A DNA stretch of 64,000 nucleotides from MRBY01 sp943371005. Its GTDB lineage: Bacteria > Cyanobacteriota > Cyanobacteriia > Cyanobacteriales > MRBY01. The stretch lies in NCBI GenBank assembly GCA_943371005.1, contig CALRTB020000005.1, positions 62,001 to 126,000 of the forward strand, written 5' to 3'. The translations under genes were made by a program, and so were the position numbers. This document shows, piece after piece, positions 43,692 to 52,885 of the stretch; the first letter of the stretch is position 1, and each line of letters starts with the position of its first letter. A model generated the notes under the pieces. The model searched no databases. It was not told the DNA's origin and was given only the letters and a program-made list of their open reading frames with translations.

Positions 43692-44651
43692 ATGTCTCTT
43701 TTTGATTGGTTTGCCGCAAATCGCCAAAATTCTGAAACCCAGCTCCAGCCCCAACAGGAGCGAGAGATTGCCGATGGCCTCTGGACGAAATGCAAATCCT
43801 GCGATGCCCTAACCTACACCAAAGACCTCCGCAACAATCAAATGGTCTGTAAAGAGTGTGGCTTCCATAACCGGGTCGGCAGTCGGGAACGGGTACGCCA
43901 ACTCATTGACGAAGGCACCTGGACAGAAATTAGTCAAAATGTCGCGCCGACCGACCCCCTGAAATTTCGCGATAAAAAAGCTTACAGCGATCGCCTCAAA
44001 GATTACCAAGAAAAAACAAGCCTCACTGATGCTGTAATCACTGGCACAGGACTTATTGACGGTTTGCCCCTCGCTTTAGCCGTGATGGACTTTGGCTTTA
44101 TGGGGGGCAGTATGGGATCTGTTGTCGGCGAAAAAATTTGCCGCCTCATCGAACATGGCACAGCCGAAGGTTTACCCGTGGTGGTTATTTGTGCTTCTGG
44201 TGGGGCGAGAATGCAAGAGGGCATGCTTAGTCTGATGCAGATGGCGAAAATCTCTGGTGCCCTCGAACGCCACCGCACCCAAAAATTACTCTACATCCCC
44301 GTCCTGACGAATCCCACCACCGGGGGTGTCACTGCTAGCTTTGCGATGTTGGGAGATTTGATCATCGCCGAACCCAAAGCAACCATTGGTTTTGCGGGAC
44401 GCCGCGTCATTGAACAAACATTACGAGAAAAACTCCCTGACGATTTCCAGACATCTGAATATTTACTCCAGCACGGATTTGTAGATGCAATTGTGCCCCG
44501 CACAGAACTGAAAAAGACCCTCGCCCAAATGATTAGTCTGCACCAGCCCTTCCACCCCATTTTGCCGGAGCTACAATTGGCTCCCCACGTGGAGAAAGAA
44601 AAGGTTTACGAGCCCATTGCATCAACTTCGACCAACGACTTTTATAAGTAA
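43692..44651 (+). CDS. accD: Acetyl-CoA carboxylase carboxyltransferase subunit beta
   Basis: Carboxyltransferase subunit that moves the carboxyl from carboxybiotin to acetyl-CoA. The N-terminal zinc ribbon is CKSC and CKEC (residues ~36-58). The crotonase-like core carries GLPLALAVMDFGFMGGSMGSVVGEK, ICASGGARMQEG and PTTGGVTASFAMLGD, then GFAGRRVIEQT. 319 residues. Its partner AccB lies in the same window at 47.9 kb. Confidence 0.97.
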   Translation: MSLFDWFAANRQNSETQLQPQQEREIADGLWTKCKSCDALTYTKDLRNNQMVCKECGFHNRVGSRERVRQLIDEGTWTEISQNVAPTDPLKFRDKKAYSDRLKDYQEKTSLTDAVITGTGLIDGLPLALAVMDFGFMGGSMGSVVGEKICRLIEHGTAEGLPVVVICASGGARMQEGMLSLMQMAKISGALERHRTQKLLYIPVLTNPTTGGVTASFAMLGDLIIAEPKATIGFAGRRVIEQTLREKLPDDFQTSEYLLQHGFVDAIVPRTELKKTLAQMISLHQPFHPILPELQLAPHVEKEKVYEPIASTSTNDFYK

Positions 44652-44863
44652 GTAAGAGCATTACCAGCACAAGTACAGGGGAGTGATTAGTCCAGACAAT
44701 GACATCCTTCAGGGATTTTGTTGCTAAATGTACTGTTCTTACTGGCATTCATGTTAACTTTGATTAAATATCTCTTTGCCTCGGCCTAAACAATATGTTG
44801 GCAGGACGTTGCGGAGAGAAATTTTTCTTTAGGTATCAATTTAGGTTGAGCGGGAGTCGGGAT

Positions 44864-45775
44864 ATGGAAAATGTCATGAATCAGACTTGGCAAAAGACAG
44901 CACTCAGCTGGGAATATCACAAGGCAGCCAATCCACGTTTAGCAGATGTGCCTATTCGCGCATTTCCGGCCAGTCTCCATGAATCCGGTGAAACACGGAT
45001 CATCCCCCTCGACCTGGCGGTGGAACTAGGCACAAAATACCCCGCCACGACCCCAAATTTATTGGCAAATTATATTCGAATTAATTCTGGAGAACAGATT
45101 CAGGCGATCGCCGCCTCTAGTTCCGAAGTTTTTTATGTGATGCGCGGTGCTGGGCGCACCGAAACTGAATATGGCACCCTGGAATGGAAAAAAGGGGATT
45201 CTTTTACCCTGCCGATGAATGCGGGTGTCACCCACTATGCCGACGCAGACAGTGCTTTATATTGGGTTCACGACGCCCCAATGTTGGCTTATCTCGGCGT
45301 TCGGCCCACTGCTCCCCGCTTTGAACCGGCTTTCTACGCCAGCGAATATCTCAACAATGAAATTGAGCGCATTCGGGAAGAAGGCATCCGTCGCAACCTT
45401 AATCGTAATGGCGTGATTCTTGGCAATCCTGAGAGCGAAGCCACCCGCACCGCCACCCATACCATGTGGTCTTTGTATAATCTGGTGCCGCCCCATTCTT
45501 CCCAGAAGCCCCACCGCCACAACTCCATCGCCTTAGATTTAGCCGTTTCTGCTAAAGAAAATACCTATACATTGATTGGTAAATCCCTCGATAATGACGG
45601 CAACATTATCAACCCTGTCAAGGTGATGTGGCAGCCCAATAGCGTGTTTGTAACTCCCCCAGGCCTTTGGCACTCCCACCACAATGAATCTGACGCAGAT
45701 GCATTTGTGTTTCCGGTGCAGGATGCAGGGATGCAAATTTATATGCGTACTCTCGATATCCAATTTGCTAAGTAA
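44864..45775 (+). CDS. Two-cupin-domain protein
   Basis: A 303-residue protein with two cupin beta-barrels. The N-terminal barrel (residues ~60-140) has ANYIRINSGEQIQ and FYVMRGAGRTE; the C-terminal barrel (~195-300) has PPHSSQKPHRHNSIALDLAV with HRH metal-ligand histidines and the later PPGLWHSHHN. It resembles dioxygenases or sugar-isomerase-type cupins; the substrate is unknown. I chose the ATG at 44864 (GGGAG upstream); an ATG four codons later is possible. A terminator follows. Confidence 0.82.
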   Translation: MENVMNQTWQKTALSWEYHKAANPRLADVPIRAFPASLHESGETRIIPLDLAVELGTKYPATTPNLLANYIRINSGEQIQAIAASSSEVFYVMRGAGRTETEYGTLEWKKGDSFTLPMNAGVTHYADADSALYWVHDAPMLAYLGVRPTAPRFEPAFYASEYLNNEIERIREEGIRRNLNRNGVILGNPESEATRTATHTMWSLYNLVPPHSSQKPHRHNSIALDLAVSAKENTYTLIGKSLDNDGNIINPVKVMWQPNSVFVTPPGLWHSHHNESDADAFVFPVQDAGMQIYMRTLDIQFAK

Positions 45776-45800
45776 TGAAAAACACTCGTTAGTGCAGCTC

Positions 45801-45827
45801 ACTCCTTCCATCTGAGGGAGTTTTTTT
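45801..45827 (+). terminator. Rho-independent terminator of the cupin gene
   Basis: ACTCCTT pairs with AGGGAGT (one G-U pair) around a 7-base loop, followed by six T residues. Confidence 0.82.
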
Positions 45828-45870
45828 ATGACACATTACAATCGAAGTTAGACAATTACGCCTTAAAAAT

Positions 45871-46110
45871 ATGGCCAGCATCTCAATTCACGATTTAGAT
45901 CGGCATCTCAGCGAGCGTTTACAAGAACGCGCCCAGAAACATGGACGTACCCTCGAAGCAGAAATTATTGATATATTGCAAAAAGCTTTAGTTGCAGAGG
46001 AATCACCGCAAAATTTAGTGGAGGCGATCGCCCAACATTTTCAAGAATTCGATGAATTTGAAATCCCCTTACCCCCTCGGGAAAAAATTCGTGATGTTTT
46101 TCTAGCTTGA
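45871..46110 (+). CDS. FitA-like antitoxin (ribbon-helix-helix)
   Basis: A 79-residue protein. The N-terminal SISIHDLDRHLSERLQERA is an Arc/MetJ-type ribbon-helix-helix with the FitA pattern, followed by HGRTLEAEIIDILQKAL. The C-terminal half (NLVEAIAQHFQEFDEFEI) is acidic and is expected to wrap the toxin. It starts 6 bases before the PIN toxin on the same strand. It should bind its own promoter; no clear operator was identified upstream. Confidence 0.88.
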   Translation: MASISIHDLDRHLSERLQERAQKHGRTLEAEIIDILQKALVAEESPQNLVEAIAQHFQEFDEFEIPLPPREKIRDVFLA

Positions 46111-46116
46111 AGCACG

Positions 46117-46536
46117 GTGATTATTTTAGATACAAATGTTCTCTCTGAACTAATGAAGCCCCAAGGCTCCCATCTGGTGAAAACTTGGATTGCCAAAAAA
46201 AACCGTGCAGAACTTTTTATTACAGCGATCACTCAAGCAGAAATTCTTTATGGTATTGCTACTTTGCCAGAGGGACAGCGACGAGAGCAGCTCACTCAAG
46301 CGGCGCGGAAGATGTTTCAAATGGAGTTTCGCCATAAGATCCTCTCTTTTGATGATGAGGCCGCCATTGCTTTTGCAGACATTTCATCGGCGCGGCGAAG
46401 ACAAGGAAGACCAATATCTCAATTTGATGCTCAGATTGCAGCGATTTGTTTGATCAACCAAGGCATTATCGCGACTCGCAATATTGACGATTTTCATCAT
46501 TGTGGAATCGATGTTGTTAATCCTTGGCAATCATGA
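46117..46536 (+). CDS. FitB/VapC-type PIN ribonuclease toxin
   Basis: A 139-residue PIN domain toxin. The acidic residues of the active site are in MIILDTNVLSEL (Asp5), ITQAEILYG, FDAQIAAI and TRNIDDF. FitB-type PIN toxins cleave RNA, often tRNA or rRNA; the target here is unknown. The start is GTG at 46117, six bases after the antitoxin stop. Its stop overlaps the comF start by four bases (ATGA). Confidence 0.9.
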   Translation: MIILDTNVLSELMKPQGSHLVKTWIAKKNRAELFITAITQAEILYGIATLPEGQRREQLTQAARKMFQMEFRHKILSFDDEAAIAFADISSARRRQGRPISQFDAQIAAICLINQGIIATRNIDDFHHCGIDVVNPWQS

Positions 46537-47225
46537 AACTTTTTCAAGATTTCCTCTCCCTGTTTCTTCAGGATAAATGTCCCCTCTGCGATCGCCCTGG
46601 GGAAAATGTGGTCTGCCGGGACTGCGATCGCCAACTGCAAAGAACCCAATTGCCCAACCCAAAACGCTATTGGCAAAACGATCTACCGTTGTTCGTCTGG
46701 GGCAATTATGACGGCATCCTTAAACGGGCGATCGCCACCATGAAATACAATAATCACCCCCAACTGGGGCGGTGGCTCGGTGCTCAATTGGGTTTGCAAT
46801 GGCGAAAATTCTTTCCCGGCCCGCAAACATTAACTGTCATCCCCATTCCAATGCATCCCGATAAGCAAAAACAACGGGGTTTTAACCAAGCCGAGATTAT
46901 CGCCCGCCAATTTGCCCAAGTCACCGGATTACGCTACGAAGCCCAGCTGCTTCAGCGCACGAAAGCGACCCAAGCCCTCTTTGAACTGACGGTACCCCAA
47001 CGGCAGCGGGAACTCCAGCAAGCTTTTTCCCTCAATCCCAAGGCATTTTCCCAAGGGTTTCGACAGCCCATTTTGCTGATCGACGACATCTACACAACGG
47101 GAACAACAGCCACCGAAGCCCAACAAACCCTGAGGAGGGCGGGGCTAAAAGTACTTGGCATGGCGGCGATCGCCACTCCTAAAACCGGAAAAAATCCTCC
47201 CTCCGAAAGCAGTCGAGGAATTTAG
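46533..47225 (+). CDS. comF: ComF-family phosphoribosyltransferase-like protein
   Basis: A 230-residue protein. An N-terminal zinc finger (CPLCDRPGENVVCRDC) is followed by a PRTase domain with MKYNNHPQLGRWLG, KQRGFNQAEIIA and the PRPP-loop LLIDDIYTTGTTATEAQQTLRRAG. ComF is needed for natural transformation in several bacteria, including cyanobacteria. The ATG at 46533 is preferred over the TTG three codons upstream. The four-base overlap with the toxin suggests coupled translation. Confidence 0.9.
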   Translation: MKLFQDFLSLFLQDKCPLCDRPGENVVCRDCDRQLQRTQLPNPKRYWQNDLPLFVWGNYDGILKRAIATMKYNNHPQLGRWLGAQLGLQWRKFFPGPQTLTVIPIPMHPDKQKQRGFNQAEIIARQFAQVTGLRYEAQLLQRTKATQALFELTVPQRQRELQQAFSLNPKAFSQGFRQPILLIDDIYTTGTTATEAQQTLRRAGLKVLGMAAIATPKTGKNPPSESSRGI

Positions 47226-47293
47226 CTGGAAATTTCCCTATCAACGGTAGAATATGGTTTGATTATGCAAGCCCGTAATGTTGCTAAAGCTCC

Positions 47294-47851
47294 ATGATTT
47301 CAAGTAATGACTTTCGTACTGGTACATCCATCGAATTAGACGGTTCAGTGTGGCGCGTCGTCGAATTTCTCCACGTTAAACCCGGTAAAGGTTCCGCCTT
47401 TGTCCGGACAAAACTAAAAAATGCCCAAACGGGAAGTGTCGTTGAAAAAACGTTCCGCGCTGGTGAAACTGTTCCCCAAGCCATTCTCGACAAACGCACG
47501 ATGCAACATACCTATAAAGAGGGCGAGCAGTTTGTCTTTATGGATATGGAGACCTATGAGGAAGTCCGCCTTACCGAAGCACAAATTGGCGATCGCGTTA
47601 AATATTTGATGGAAGAAATGGAAGTCAATGTCCTCTTCTGGAACACCCAAGTCATTGACGTAGAACTCCCCAATACCGTTGTCCTTGAAGTCACCGAAAC
47701 AGATCCTGGCGTTAAAGGCGACACTGCCACCGGCGGCACCAAACCAGCGATCGTCTCCACCGGCGCCCAGGTAAACGTTCCCCTATTTATCTCGATTGGT
47801 GAGCGCATTAAGATCGATACCCGCACCGATACCTATCTCGGTCGCGAATAG
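47294..47851 (+). CDS. efp: Elongation factor P
   Basis: Translation factor that rescues ribosomes stalled on polyproline. ISSNDFRTGTSIELDGSVWRVVEFLHVKPGKGSAFVRTK carries the lysine/arginine tip (KPGKG, position 32-36). The C-terminal OB domain ends ISIGERIKIDTRTDTYLGRE. 185 residues. It lies just upstream of accB, an arrangement also common in other bacteria. Confidence 0.97.
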   Translation: MISSNDFRTGTSIELDGSVWRVVEFLHVKPGKGSAFVRTKLKNAQTGSVVEKTFRAGETVPQAILDKRTMQHTYKEGEQFVFMDMETYEEVRLTEAQIGDRVKYLMEEMEVNVLFWNTQVIDVELPNTVVLEVTETDPGVKGDTATGGTKPAIVSTGAQVNVPLFISIGERIKIDTRTDTYLGRE

Positions 47852-47868
47852 AGCACCGAAGCTTTTTT

Positions 47869-47900
47869 GGAGATCCGAACCCATCCTGACTTGGATCTCC
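47869..47900. repeat. Inverted repeat between efp and accB
   Basis: GGAGATCC and GGATCTCC form a perfect 8-base stem around a 16-base loop. On the plus strand no T-run follows; six T residues lie before the left arm. It could be a processing hairpin or a weak attenuator. Confidence 0.5.
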
Positions 47901-47935
47901 CCCTACCCATGCAGTTGTGAGGAATAACCTGTTCT

Positions 47936-48433
47936 GTGGCTATTAATTTACAAGAGATCCAAGAACTTCTATCCACCATCGGCCAAACCAATATCACCGA
48001 GTTTGAACTCAAAACCGATGATTTTGAACTCCGCGTGAGCAAAGGTACCGTTGTGGCTGCCCCCCAAACGATGGTGATGCCTGAGGCGATCGCCCAACCG
48101 GTAGCATCTGCCCCCGTTGTTTCTCAAGCTGCTGCAACCTCCGAAACGTCCCAAGCTGAAACCCCGGCCCCCAGTGCGAGCATTGATGATAAGTGGGTCG
48201 CGATTACCTCCCCCATGGTGGGAACGTTCTACCGTGCACCGGCCCCGGGCGAAGATCCCTTTGTGGCCGTCGGCGATCGCGTTGGCAATGGTCAAACCGT
48301 TTGCATCATTGAGGCGATGAAATTAATGAATGAGATTGAGGCAGAAGTCAGCGGTGAGGTTGTTAAAATTGCCGTTGAAGACGGTGAACCCATTGAATTT
48401 GGTCAAACGCTCATGTGGGTCAATCCAACCTAA
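47936..48433 (+). CDS. accB: Biotin carboxyl carrier protein of acetyl-CoA carboxylase
   Basis: Carrier subunit that accepts biotin from BirA and carboxyl from AccC. The N-terminal helices (INLQEIQELLSTIGQTNITEFEL), an Ala/Pro-rich mobile linker, and the biotinyl domain with EAMKLMNEIEAE, carrying the biotinylated lysine, are all visible. 165 residues, starting with GTG at 47936. efp lies 84 bases upstream. The birA gene in this window should modify it. Confidence 0.96.
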   Translation: MAINLQEIQELLSTIGQTNITEFELKTDDFELRVSKGTVVAAPQTMVMPEAIAQPVASAPVVSQAAATSETSQAETPAPSASIDDKWVAITSPMVGTFYRAPAPGEDPFVAVGDRVGNGQTVCIIEAMKLMNEIEAEVSGEVVKIAVEDGEPIEFGQTLMWVNPT

Positions 48434-48457
48434 GCGCTCCAATAATCAATTGATACA

Positions 48458-48473
48458 ATAGTCTTATAACTAT
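48458..48473 (+). promoter_or_regulatory. Candidate ArsR-family operator
   Basis: ATAGT-CTTATA-ACTAT is a short inverted repeat overlapping the -10-like TATAAC, 24 bases before the ArsR-family start. ArsR/SmtB repressors bind AT-rich inverted repeats that overlap their own promoters, so autoregulation is likely but unproven. Confidence 0.5.
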
Positions 48474-48497
48474 CTATTCTTTTTTCTGAGAAAACCA

Positions 48498-48845
48498 ATG
48501 CCTGACGACCATCAGATGCCCCCAGAAGTGCTCCAACAGGTAGCTTCGTACTTTAGCGTTCTGGGAGAGCCGATGCGATTAAGGATTTTAAGTCTCTTGC
48601 AGGACGGGGAACGCTGTGTCCAGGATTTAGTTCAGGCAACGGATACAAGCCAAGCGAATGTGTCTAAACACCTCAAGGTGATGCTCCAGGCAGGAATTTT
48701 ACAACGACGGAGTGAAGGGACTTCTGCCTATTATCGAGTCAGTGATGAACTGATCTATGACCTATGTAATCTAGTTTGTAATCGCTTGGCTGAGCGCATC
48801 GAAGAACAGGCGAAGAAATTCCGGAATGCCTCTTTGACCTCCTAG
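48498..48845 (+). CDS. ArsR/SmtB-family transcriptional regulator
   Basis: A 115-residue winged-helix repressor. LGEPMRLRILSLLQDGERCVQDL, the recognition helix TSQANVSKHLKVM and the wing LQRRSEGTSAYYRVSDE are typical. The ELCVCDL metal site of SmtB/ArsR is replaced by ERCVQDL. Cysteines remain at the ERC position and twice in the C-terminal helix (DLCNLVCNRL), so a redox, sulfide or non-canonical metal signal is possible. No transport gene is adjacent. A candidate operator lies just upstream. Confidence 0.88.
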   Translation: MPDDHQMPPEVLQQVASYFSVLGEPMRLRILSLLQDGERCVQDLVQATDTSQANVSKHLKVMLQAGILQRRSEGTSAYYRVSDELIYDLCNLVCNRLAERIEEQAKKFRNASLTS

Positions 48846-48964
48846 GCGATCGCCTTTTCTGATGCTGTCCAAGGTTAACAAAAGGATTAGGTCACGAAAG
48901 TTTACAATTATTTTATAACGAAGCAAGAATTTATTCCCTAGCCCACCTACAGATTGCCGATCCT

Positions 48965-49618
48965 ATGACTTCCTATTCCACTTTTTCTGCCAGAGCCGAA
49001 ATGAGTGAGCTGCGTCGCCTCAAGACGTTGTTACCCCCTGAGTTGCAAAGTTGGGTCATGGTCGAGGGCACCACAGAGGTGAATCCGCCCCTAGTACGCT
49101 GTGAAGAATTGGGTAAAGACGAAGTCGAAATCCAAATTGATTTGGCGAAGTGGGAAAATCTCGCCATTGACCAGCGCAACCTCTTGTTTTGGCATGAAGT
49201 AGCCAAAATTCAGAACGATACGATTCCCCGGGAAGGTTGGGAAATGGCGGCCCTCGCCATTGGCCTTGGCGGTGCCGTGGGTGAGCTTTGGGTACAAGAT
49301 GGCTTACTCTTAGTTTTGGCGATCGCCCTTTGTGGTTTTTCGGGCTACCGACTGTGGCAAAAAAATAGCGGTGAAAAACGGATGACTATTGCCATTGATG
49401 CTGATGAACAGGCGATCCGTCTCGCCACACGGTTTGGTTATACCCTGCCCAATGCTTACAAGAGTTTGGGGAGTGCCCTCAAAACCCTGATTGAACAAAC
49501 CCCCAACCGCCGCAAACGCAAGGATTACGAAACGCGTCTCCAGTTTTTGCGCAAGAGTGCCGCCAAGGCGAAGGCCCAGATGGAAGATCAACAGGTGCGC
49601 CGCCCGAAAATGAGCTAG
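48965..49618 (+). CDS. DUF3318-family protein
   Basis: A 217-residue protein with a central pair of hydrophobic helices (MAALAIGLGGAVGELWVQDGLLLVLAIALCGFSGYRL). The N-terminal soluble region has SELRRLKTLLPPELQSWVMVE, and the C-terminal region is strongly basic (NRRKRKDYETRLQFLRK). This arrangement matches cyanobacterial DUF3318 proteins. Function unknown; likely membrane-bound. Its stop is 12 bases from that of the convergent pixL-like gene. Confidence 0.8.
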   Translation: MTSYSTFSARAEMSELRRLKTLLPPELQSWVMVEGTTEVNPPLVRCEELGKDEVEIQIDLAKWENLAIDQRNLLFWHEVAKIQNDTIPREGWEMAALAIGLGGAVGELWVQDGLLLVLAIALCGFSGYRLWQKNSGEKRMTIAIDADEQAIRLATRFGYTLPNAYKSLGSALKTLIEQTPNRRKRKDYETRLQFLRKSAAKAKAQMEDQQVRRPKMS

Positions 49619-49630
49619 TTTTCGTAGCGG

Positions 49631-52600
49631 TTAAGCGGTGGCGATCGCCGTTGGTTGTGCCTTTGTTTCGGCGATCGCCCCTTGGAGAGTTTCGATTAAC
49701 TCTTGATCCAAATAGGGCTTCGTTAGATACCCATTCGCTCCCAACTGCTGGGCCAACTGACGATAACGTTTACTACCCCGGGAGGTCAGCATCAGCACCG
49801 GCAGTTCTGTTTTCGGATGTTTTTTGCGGCAGCGGCCAAGAAACTCAAAGCCGTTCATATTGGGCATTTCCACGTCACAGATGATCCCGACCACCTCAGG
49901 GTGAAGCTCCAGTTGATTGAGGCCATCGGCACCATCCTGGGCCTGGATGACACGATAACCAGCCTTTTGCAGGGTGGTGGAAAGGGTTTGGCGTGTCGTC
50001 AGCGAATCATCGATGGCGAGGACAGTCGGCAAGGTCAATTTCGGCTGGCGGGCCTGGAATTGACGATTAATCACAGCTGTGTTGTGGTTGTCTTTTTGGT
50101 AGACCCGTTCAATGAGGGCGGCACTATCCAGAACAGGCACAAGGCGACCATCCCCTAGAATGGTGCAACCCGAAATATACTGAGGTGAAGCGATCGCCGT
50201 CCCAAAGGGTTTAATTACTAGGTCTTGTTCTAAGAGAATTTGATCGACCCGCAAACCAATCACTTCATTGGCCTGGGCCATGACCAAAACCATCTGTTGG
50301 CCCACTTGATTCCAAATATTGCTGATATTGCCCTGGGCCAAAGAGCCAATTTGTTGCCGACTGGCAATGGCCGCAGCGGAATAATTAAAGCCACTCAGCA
50401 GGGCTTGGACGAGGGGCACTGTTTTCCCCTGCCAGTGGAACTGTTCTTGGTGACCATCCTGCCTGAGATCTGCTTTTTCAGCAGCGGCGATCGCCGACAA
50501 ACTATTGATGGGAACTGCAAAGAAACTCTCTTGACAACGGAAAATCAGCAATTTTGTAATGGTCATACTCCAGGGGAGCCGGAGGGTAAATGTTGTCCCT
50601 TGGCCCAACTCGGAGGTCAAGGTAATATTCCCCTTGAGGGCACGAATTTGCAGCCGCACCGCATCGAGACCCACCCCGCGACCGGACAAATGACTGACTT
50701 TTTCTGCCGTCGAAAAACCCGGGACAAAAAGTAATTCATACAGTTGTGACCGAGATAATTCAGCAGCTTCAGCAGCACTAATTAAGCCTTTGCGCACGGC
50801 TTTAGCACGGACTTTCTCGATGTCAATGCCACGACCGTCATCCTGGATTTCAATGTAGGTGGAGTTGCCCCGGTTGTAGGCTTTGATGGTAATGGTGCCT
50901 GCTTCTGATTTATTGTGGGCGGCTCGCTCTTCAGGGGAGTCGATGCCATGGTCAAAGGCATTACGGACTAAGTGCACCAGAGGATCATAGAGCTTCGATA
51001 AAATGGCTCGGTCCACAAGGGTGTCTGTCCCTTCGAGGTTCAGGGTGACGGGTTTATTATCTTTAACGGAGAGATCGCGCACGGTGCGAGGAAAACGATT
51101 GAGAAGCTCCCCAATGGGCAACATCCGTGCTTGGATCAGATTATTTTCAAGTTGTTTGAGGGTTTGTTGTCGTTGTTTGAGAGCTTGTTGATCCTGCTGG
51201 GCAATGAGGGTGGTGTCTTCAATGGTTTCACTGAGCTGGGCCATTTCCTCAGCCATTGTTGAGGCAAAAATCACAAATTGCGCCAACTGCGCCCGGGCCT
51301 GGGGATTTTTGATCACCAGTTCTTTGGCGTACTCTTGAAATTGCGCGGTAATTTTATCGAAGCGACCATACCAGCGTTTGAGGGAATCGAGGGCATCGCT
51401 ACTTTGTTTGTTGCGGAGTAGGGCGCTGTTGTCCTGGGTGACCAATTCTCCAACTAAATTATTGAGGTGATTGAGGCGGCCCATGTCGAGGCGCACGCTC
51501 AGGTTATTGGTGTCGATGGTGGGTAGAACTGGATTGGGGGATGTGGCGATCGCCTTTTCTGTAACCACTGCCTTTTCTGTAACCGGAGCCGCTGTGGAAT
51601 TTGGGGTTAAATTTGGTTCCAACGCTTCAGTCTGAGGGGTGCTGGGGGGAGTCTCATCCTCGACGACAACGACAGCATCATTTTGGGTAATGGATTCGCT
51701 TGGTTCCGGTTCATCCATGAGCACGAGGCTCGCGAGGTCTATATCGACTTCTGTGAGGGCGTCATCGGCTTCAAGGATTAGTTCAGCCAGATCCGTATCA
51801 CTCAGGACAGGGCGCATCTCTGCTTCTGGTCGAGCATTTTGGGTCAAAAATTGCAGAGCTGCCAGTTCATCGGCATCGAGGGAAAGACCATTGCCTAAAT
51901 CTTCGCCAGCGCCACCATTTCGGCTGTCACTGACTGTCTCTGAGGGGAGGGTTTCCGGTTCCGTTGACCGGGGCGCAGTCTGACTTTGGCTGAGTTGGCG
52001 GAGGGCGGCGCTGGGCTCTCCTCCCTGGGTGCGATCGCCTTCGAGGACTGCGGCTTGGCCCGCTTGGAAATCAGCAAGGGCGCAGCGGGCAATCTCTAGA
52101 TACTGCTCAGCATTGGTTTCGAGGGCTGCTTGGGCCACCTGGGCGATCGCCGCAAATCCTTCAAGGTTCAACATATCGCCTAGGGTTGCCAAAACTTCCA
52201 TCTGGGAAACGAGTTCCCCGTGGGGATTTTTCGTCGGCGGTTTTTTGACGTAATTTGCGAGGCGACCAAGGGCCTGGGGGACTTCTTCTTTGAAAATAAA
52301 TTCAGTAATATCCCCCTCCATTTGCATTTCCGGTAGTTCTGCCGCTTCATCCAGAGCATGGCCTAACTTTTGTTCTAACTGACTAAAGATCGGCTTCGCG
52401 CGTCCCAGGGCGTGGTCGGGGTCATATTCTCCCTGGTGGATTTGCTGATTGATTGGGCCTTGGAGGGCGTCATAGGCTTCGAGCAAGAGATTTTCCAGCT
52501 CCACATCAAACACAGTGTCCTCTTTGTACAAGGCCCGGATCCCGTTTTCTAGATCATGGGCGATCGCTTGGATCGCCATCAAGCCGACACAGGCGGCGCC

Positions 52601-52765
52601 CCCTTTAATGGAATGGGCTGCCCGCATCAAGCCATGGATTGTCGGTGTTTCGTGGTCTTGGCAGAGGTTCATCAAACCCGTTTCGAGGTGCTGCAAAAGC
52701 GCCTGTGATTCCTGGACAAAGAATTCATAGGCTTGATCGTTTGTATCAACTGTTTCCTTGGCCAT
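49631..52765 (-). CDS. pixL: Hybrid CheA-type histidine kinase (PixL-like)
   Basis: A 1044-residue taxis kinase. Order: Hpt domain with phosphorylatable His51 (AAHSIKGGAA), a second helical region, a long acidic linker (residues ~250-415), the CheA dimerisation and ATPase core (N-box RNAFDHGID, residues ~601-609; DDGRGID; GRGVGLD), a CheW-like regulatory domain (~735-890) and a C-terminal receiver domain with Asp964 (CDVEMP) and Lys1016. The receiver fused to CheA is typical of Pix/Pil-type systems. It is the last gene of a five-gene operon. The TEKAV/TEKAI repeat lies in the linker. Confidence 0.93.
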   Translation of the reverse strand: MAKETVDTNDQAYEFFVQESQALLQHLETGLMNLCQDHETPTIHGLMRAAHSIKGGAACVGLMAIQAIAHDLENGIRALYKEDTVFDVELENLLLEAYDALQGPINQQIHQGEYDPDHALGRAKPIFSQLEQKLGHALDEAAELPEMQMEGDITEFIFKEEVPQALGRLANYVKKPPTKNPHGELVSQMEVLATLGDMLNLEGFAAIAQVAQAALETNAEQYLEIARCALADFQAGQAAVLEGDRTQGGEPSAALRQLSQSQTAPRSTEPETLPSETVSDSRNGGAGEDLGNGLSLDADELAALQFLTQNARPEAEMRPVLSDTDLAELILEADDALTEVDIDLASLVLMDEPEPSESITQNDAVVVVEDETPPSTPQTEALEPNLTPNSTAAPVTEKAVVTEKAIATSPNPVLPTIDTNNLSVRLDMGRLNHLNNLVGELVTQDNSALLRNKQSSDALDSLKRWYGRFDKITAQFQEYAKELVIKNPQARAQLAQFVIFASTMAEEMAQLSETIEDTTLIAQQDQQALKQRQQTLKQLENNLIQARMLPIGELLNRFPRTVRDLSVKDNKPVTLNLEGTDTLVDRAILSKLYDPLVHLVRNAFDHGIDSPEERAAHNKSEAGTITIKAYNRGNSTYIEIQDDGRGIDIEKVRAKAVRKGLISAAEAAELSRSQLYELLFVPGFSTAEKVSHLSGRGVGLDAVRLQIRALKGNITLTSELGQGTTFTLRLPWSMTITKLLIFRCQESFFAVPINSLSAIAAAEKADLRQDGHQEQFHWQGKTVPLVQALLSGFNYSAAAIASRQQIGSLAQGNISNIWNQVGQQMVLVMAQANEVIGLRVDQILLEQDLVIKPFGTAIASPQYISGCTILGDGRLVPVLDSAALIERVYQKDNHNTAVINRQFQARQPKLTLPTVLAIDDSLTTRQTLSTTLQKAGYRVIQAQDGADGLNQLELHPEVVGIICDVEMPNMNGFEFLGRCRKKHPKTELPVLMLTSRGSKRYRQLAQQLGANGYLTKPYLDQELIETLQGAIAETKAQPTAIATA

Positions 52766-52885
52766 GATTGGATGATGATCCCCTACTCAACCGATGTGAT
52801 GATGAAAAAATAATGTTGCGACGCAATATCTCTAAATAGGGAAGGGAAAGGGCGATCGCCTCTCCCCCATACCCCAGAGATTCAA

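Noticed and set aside
50240..50734. A 164-codon plus-strand open frame inside the pixL-like gene
   Set aside because: Antisense shadow of the CheW-like and ATPase region; no conserved features.
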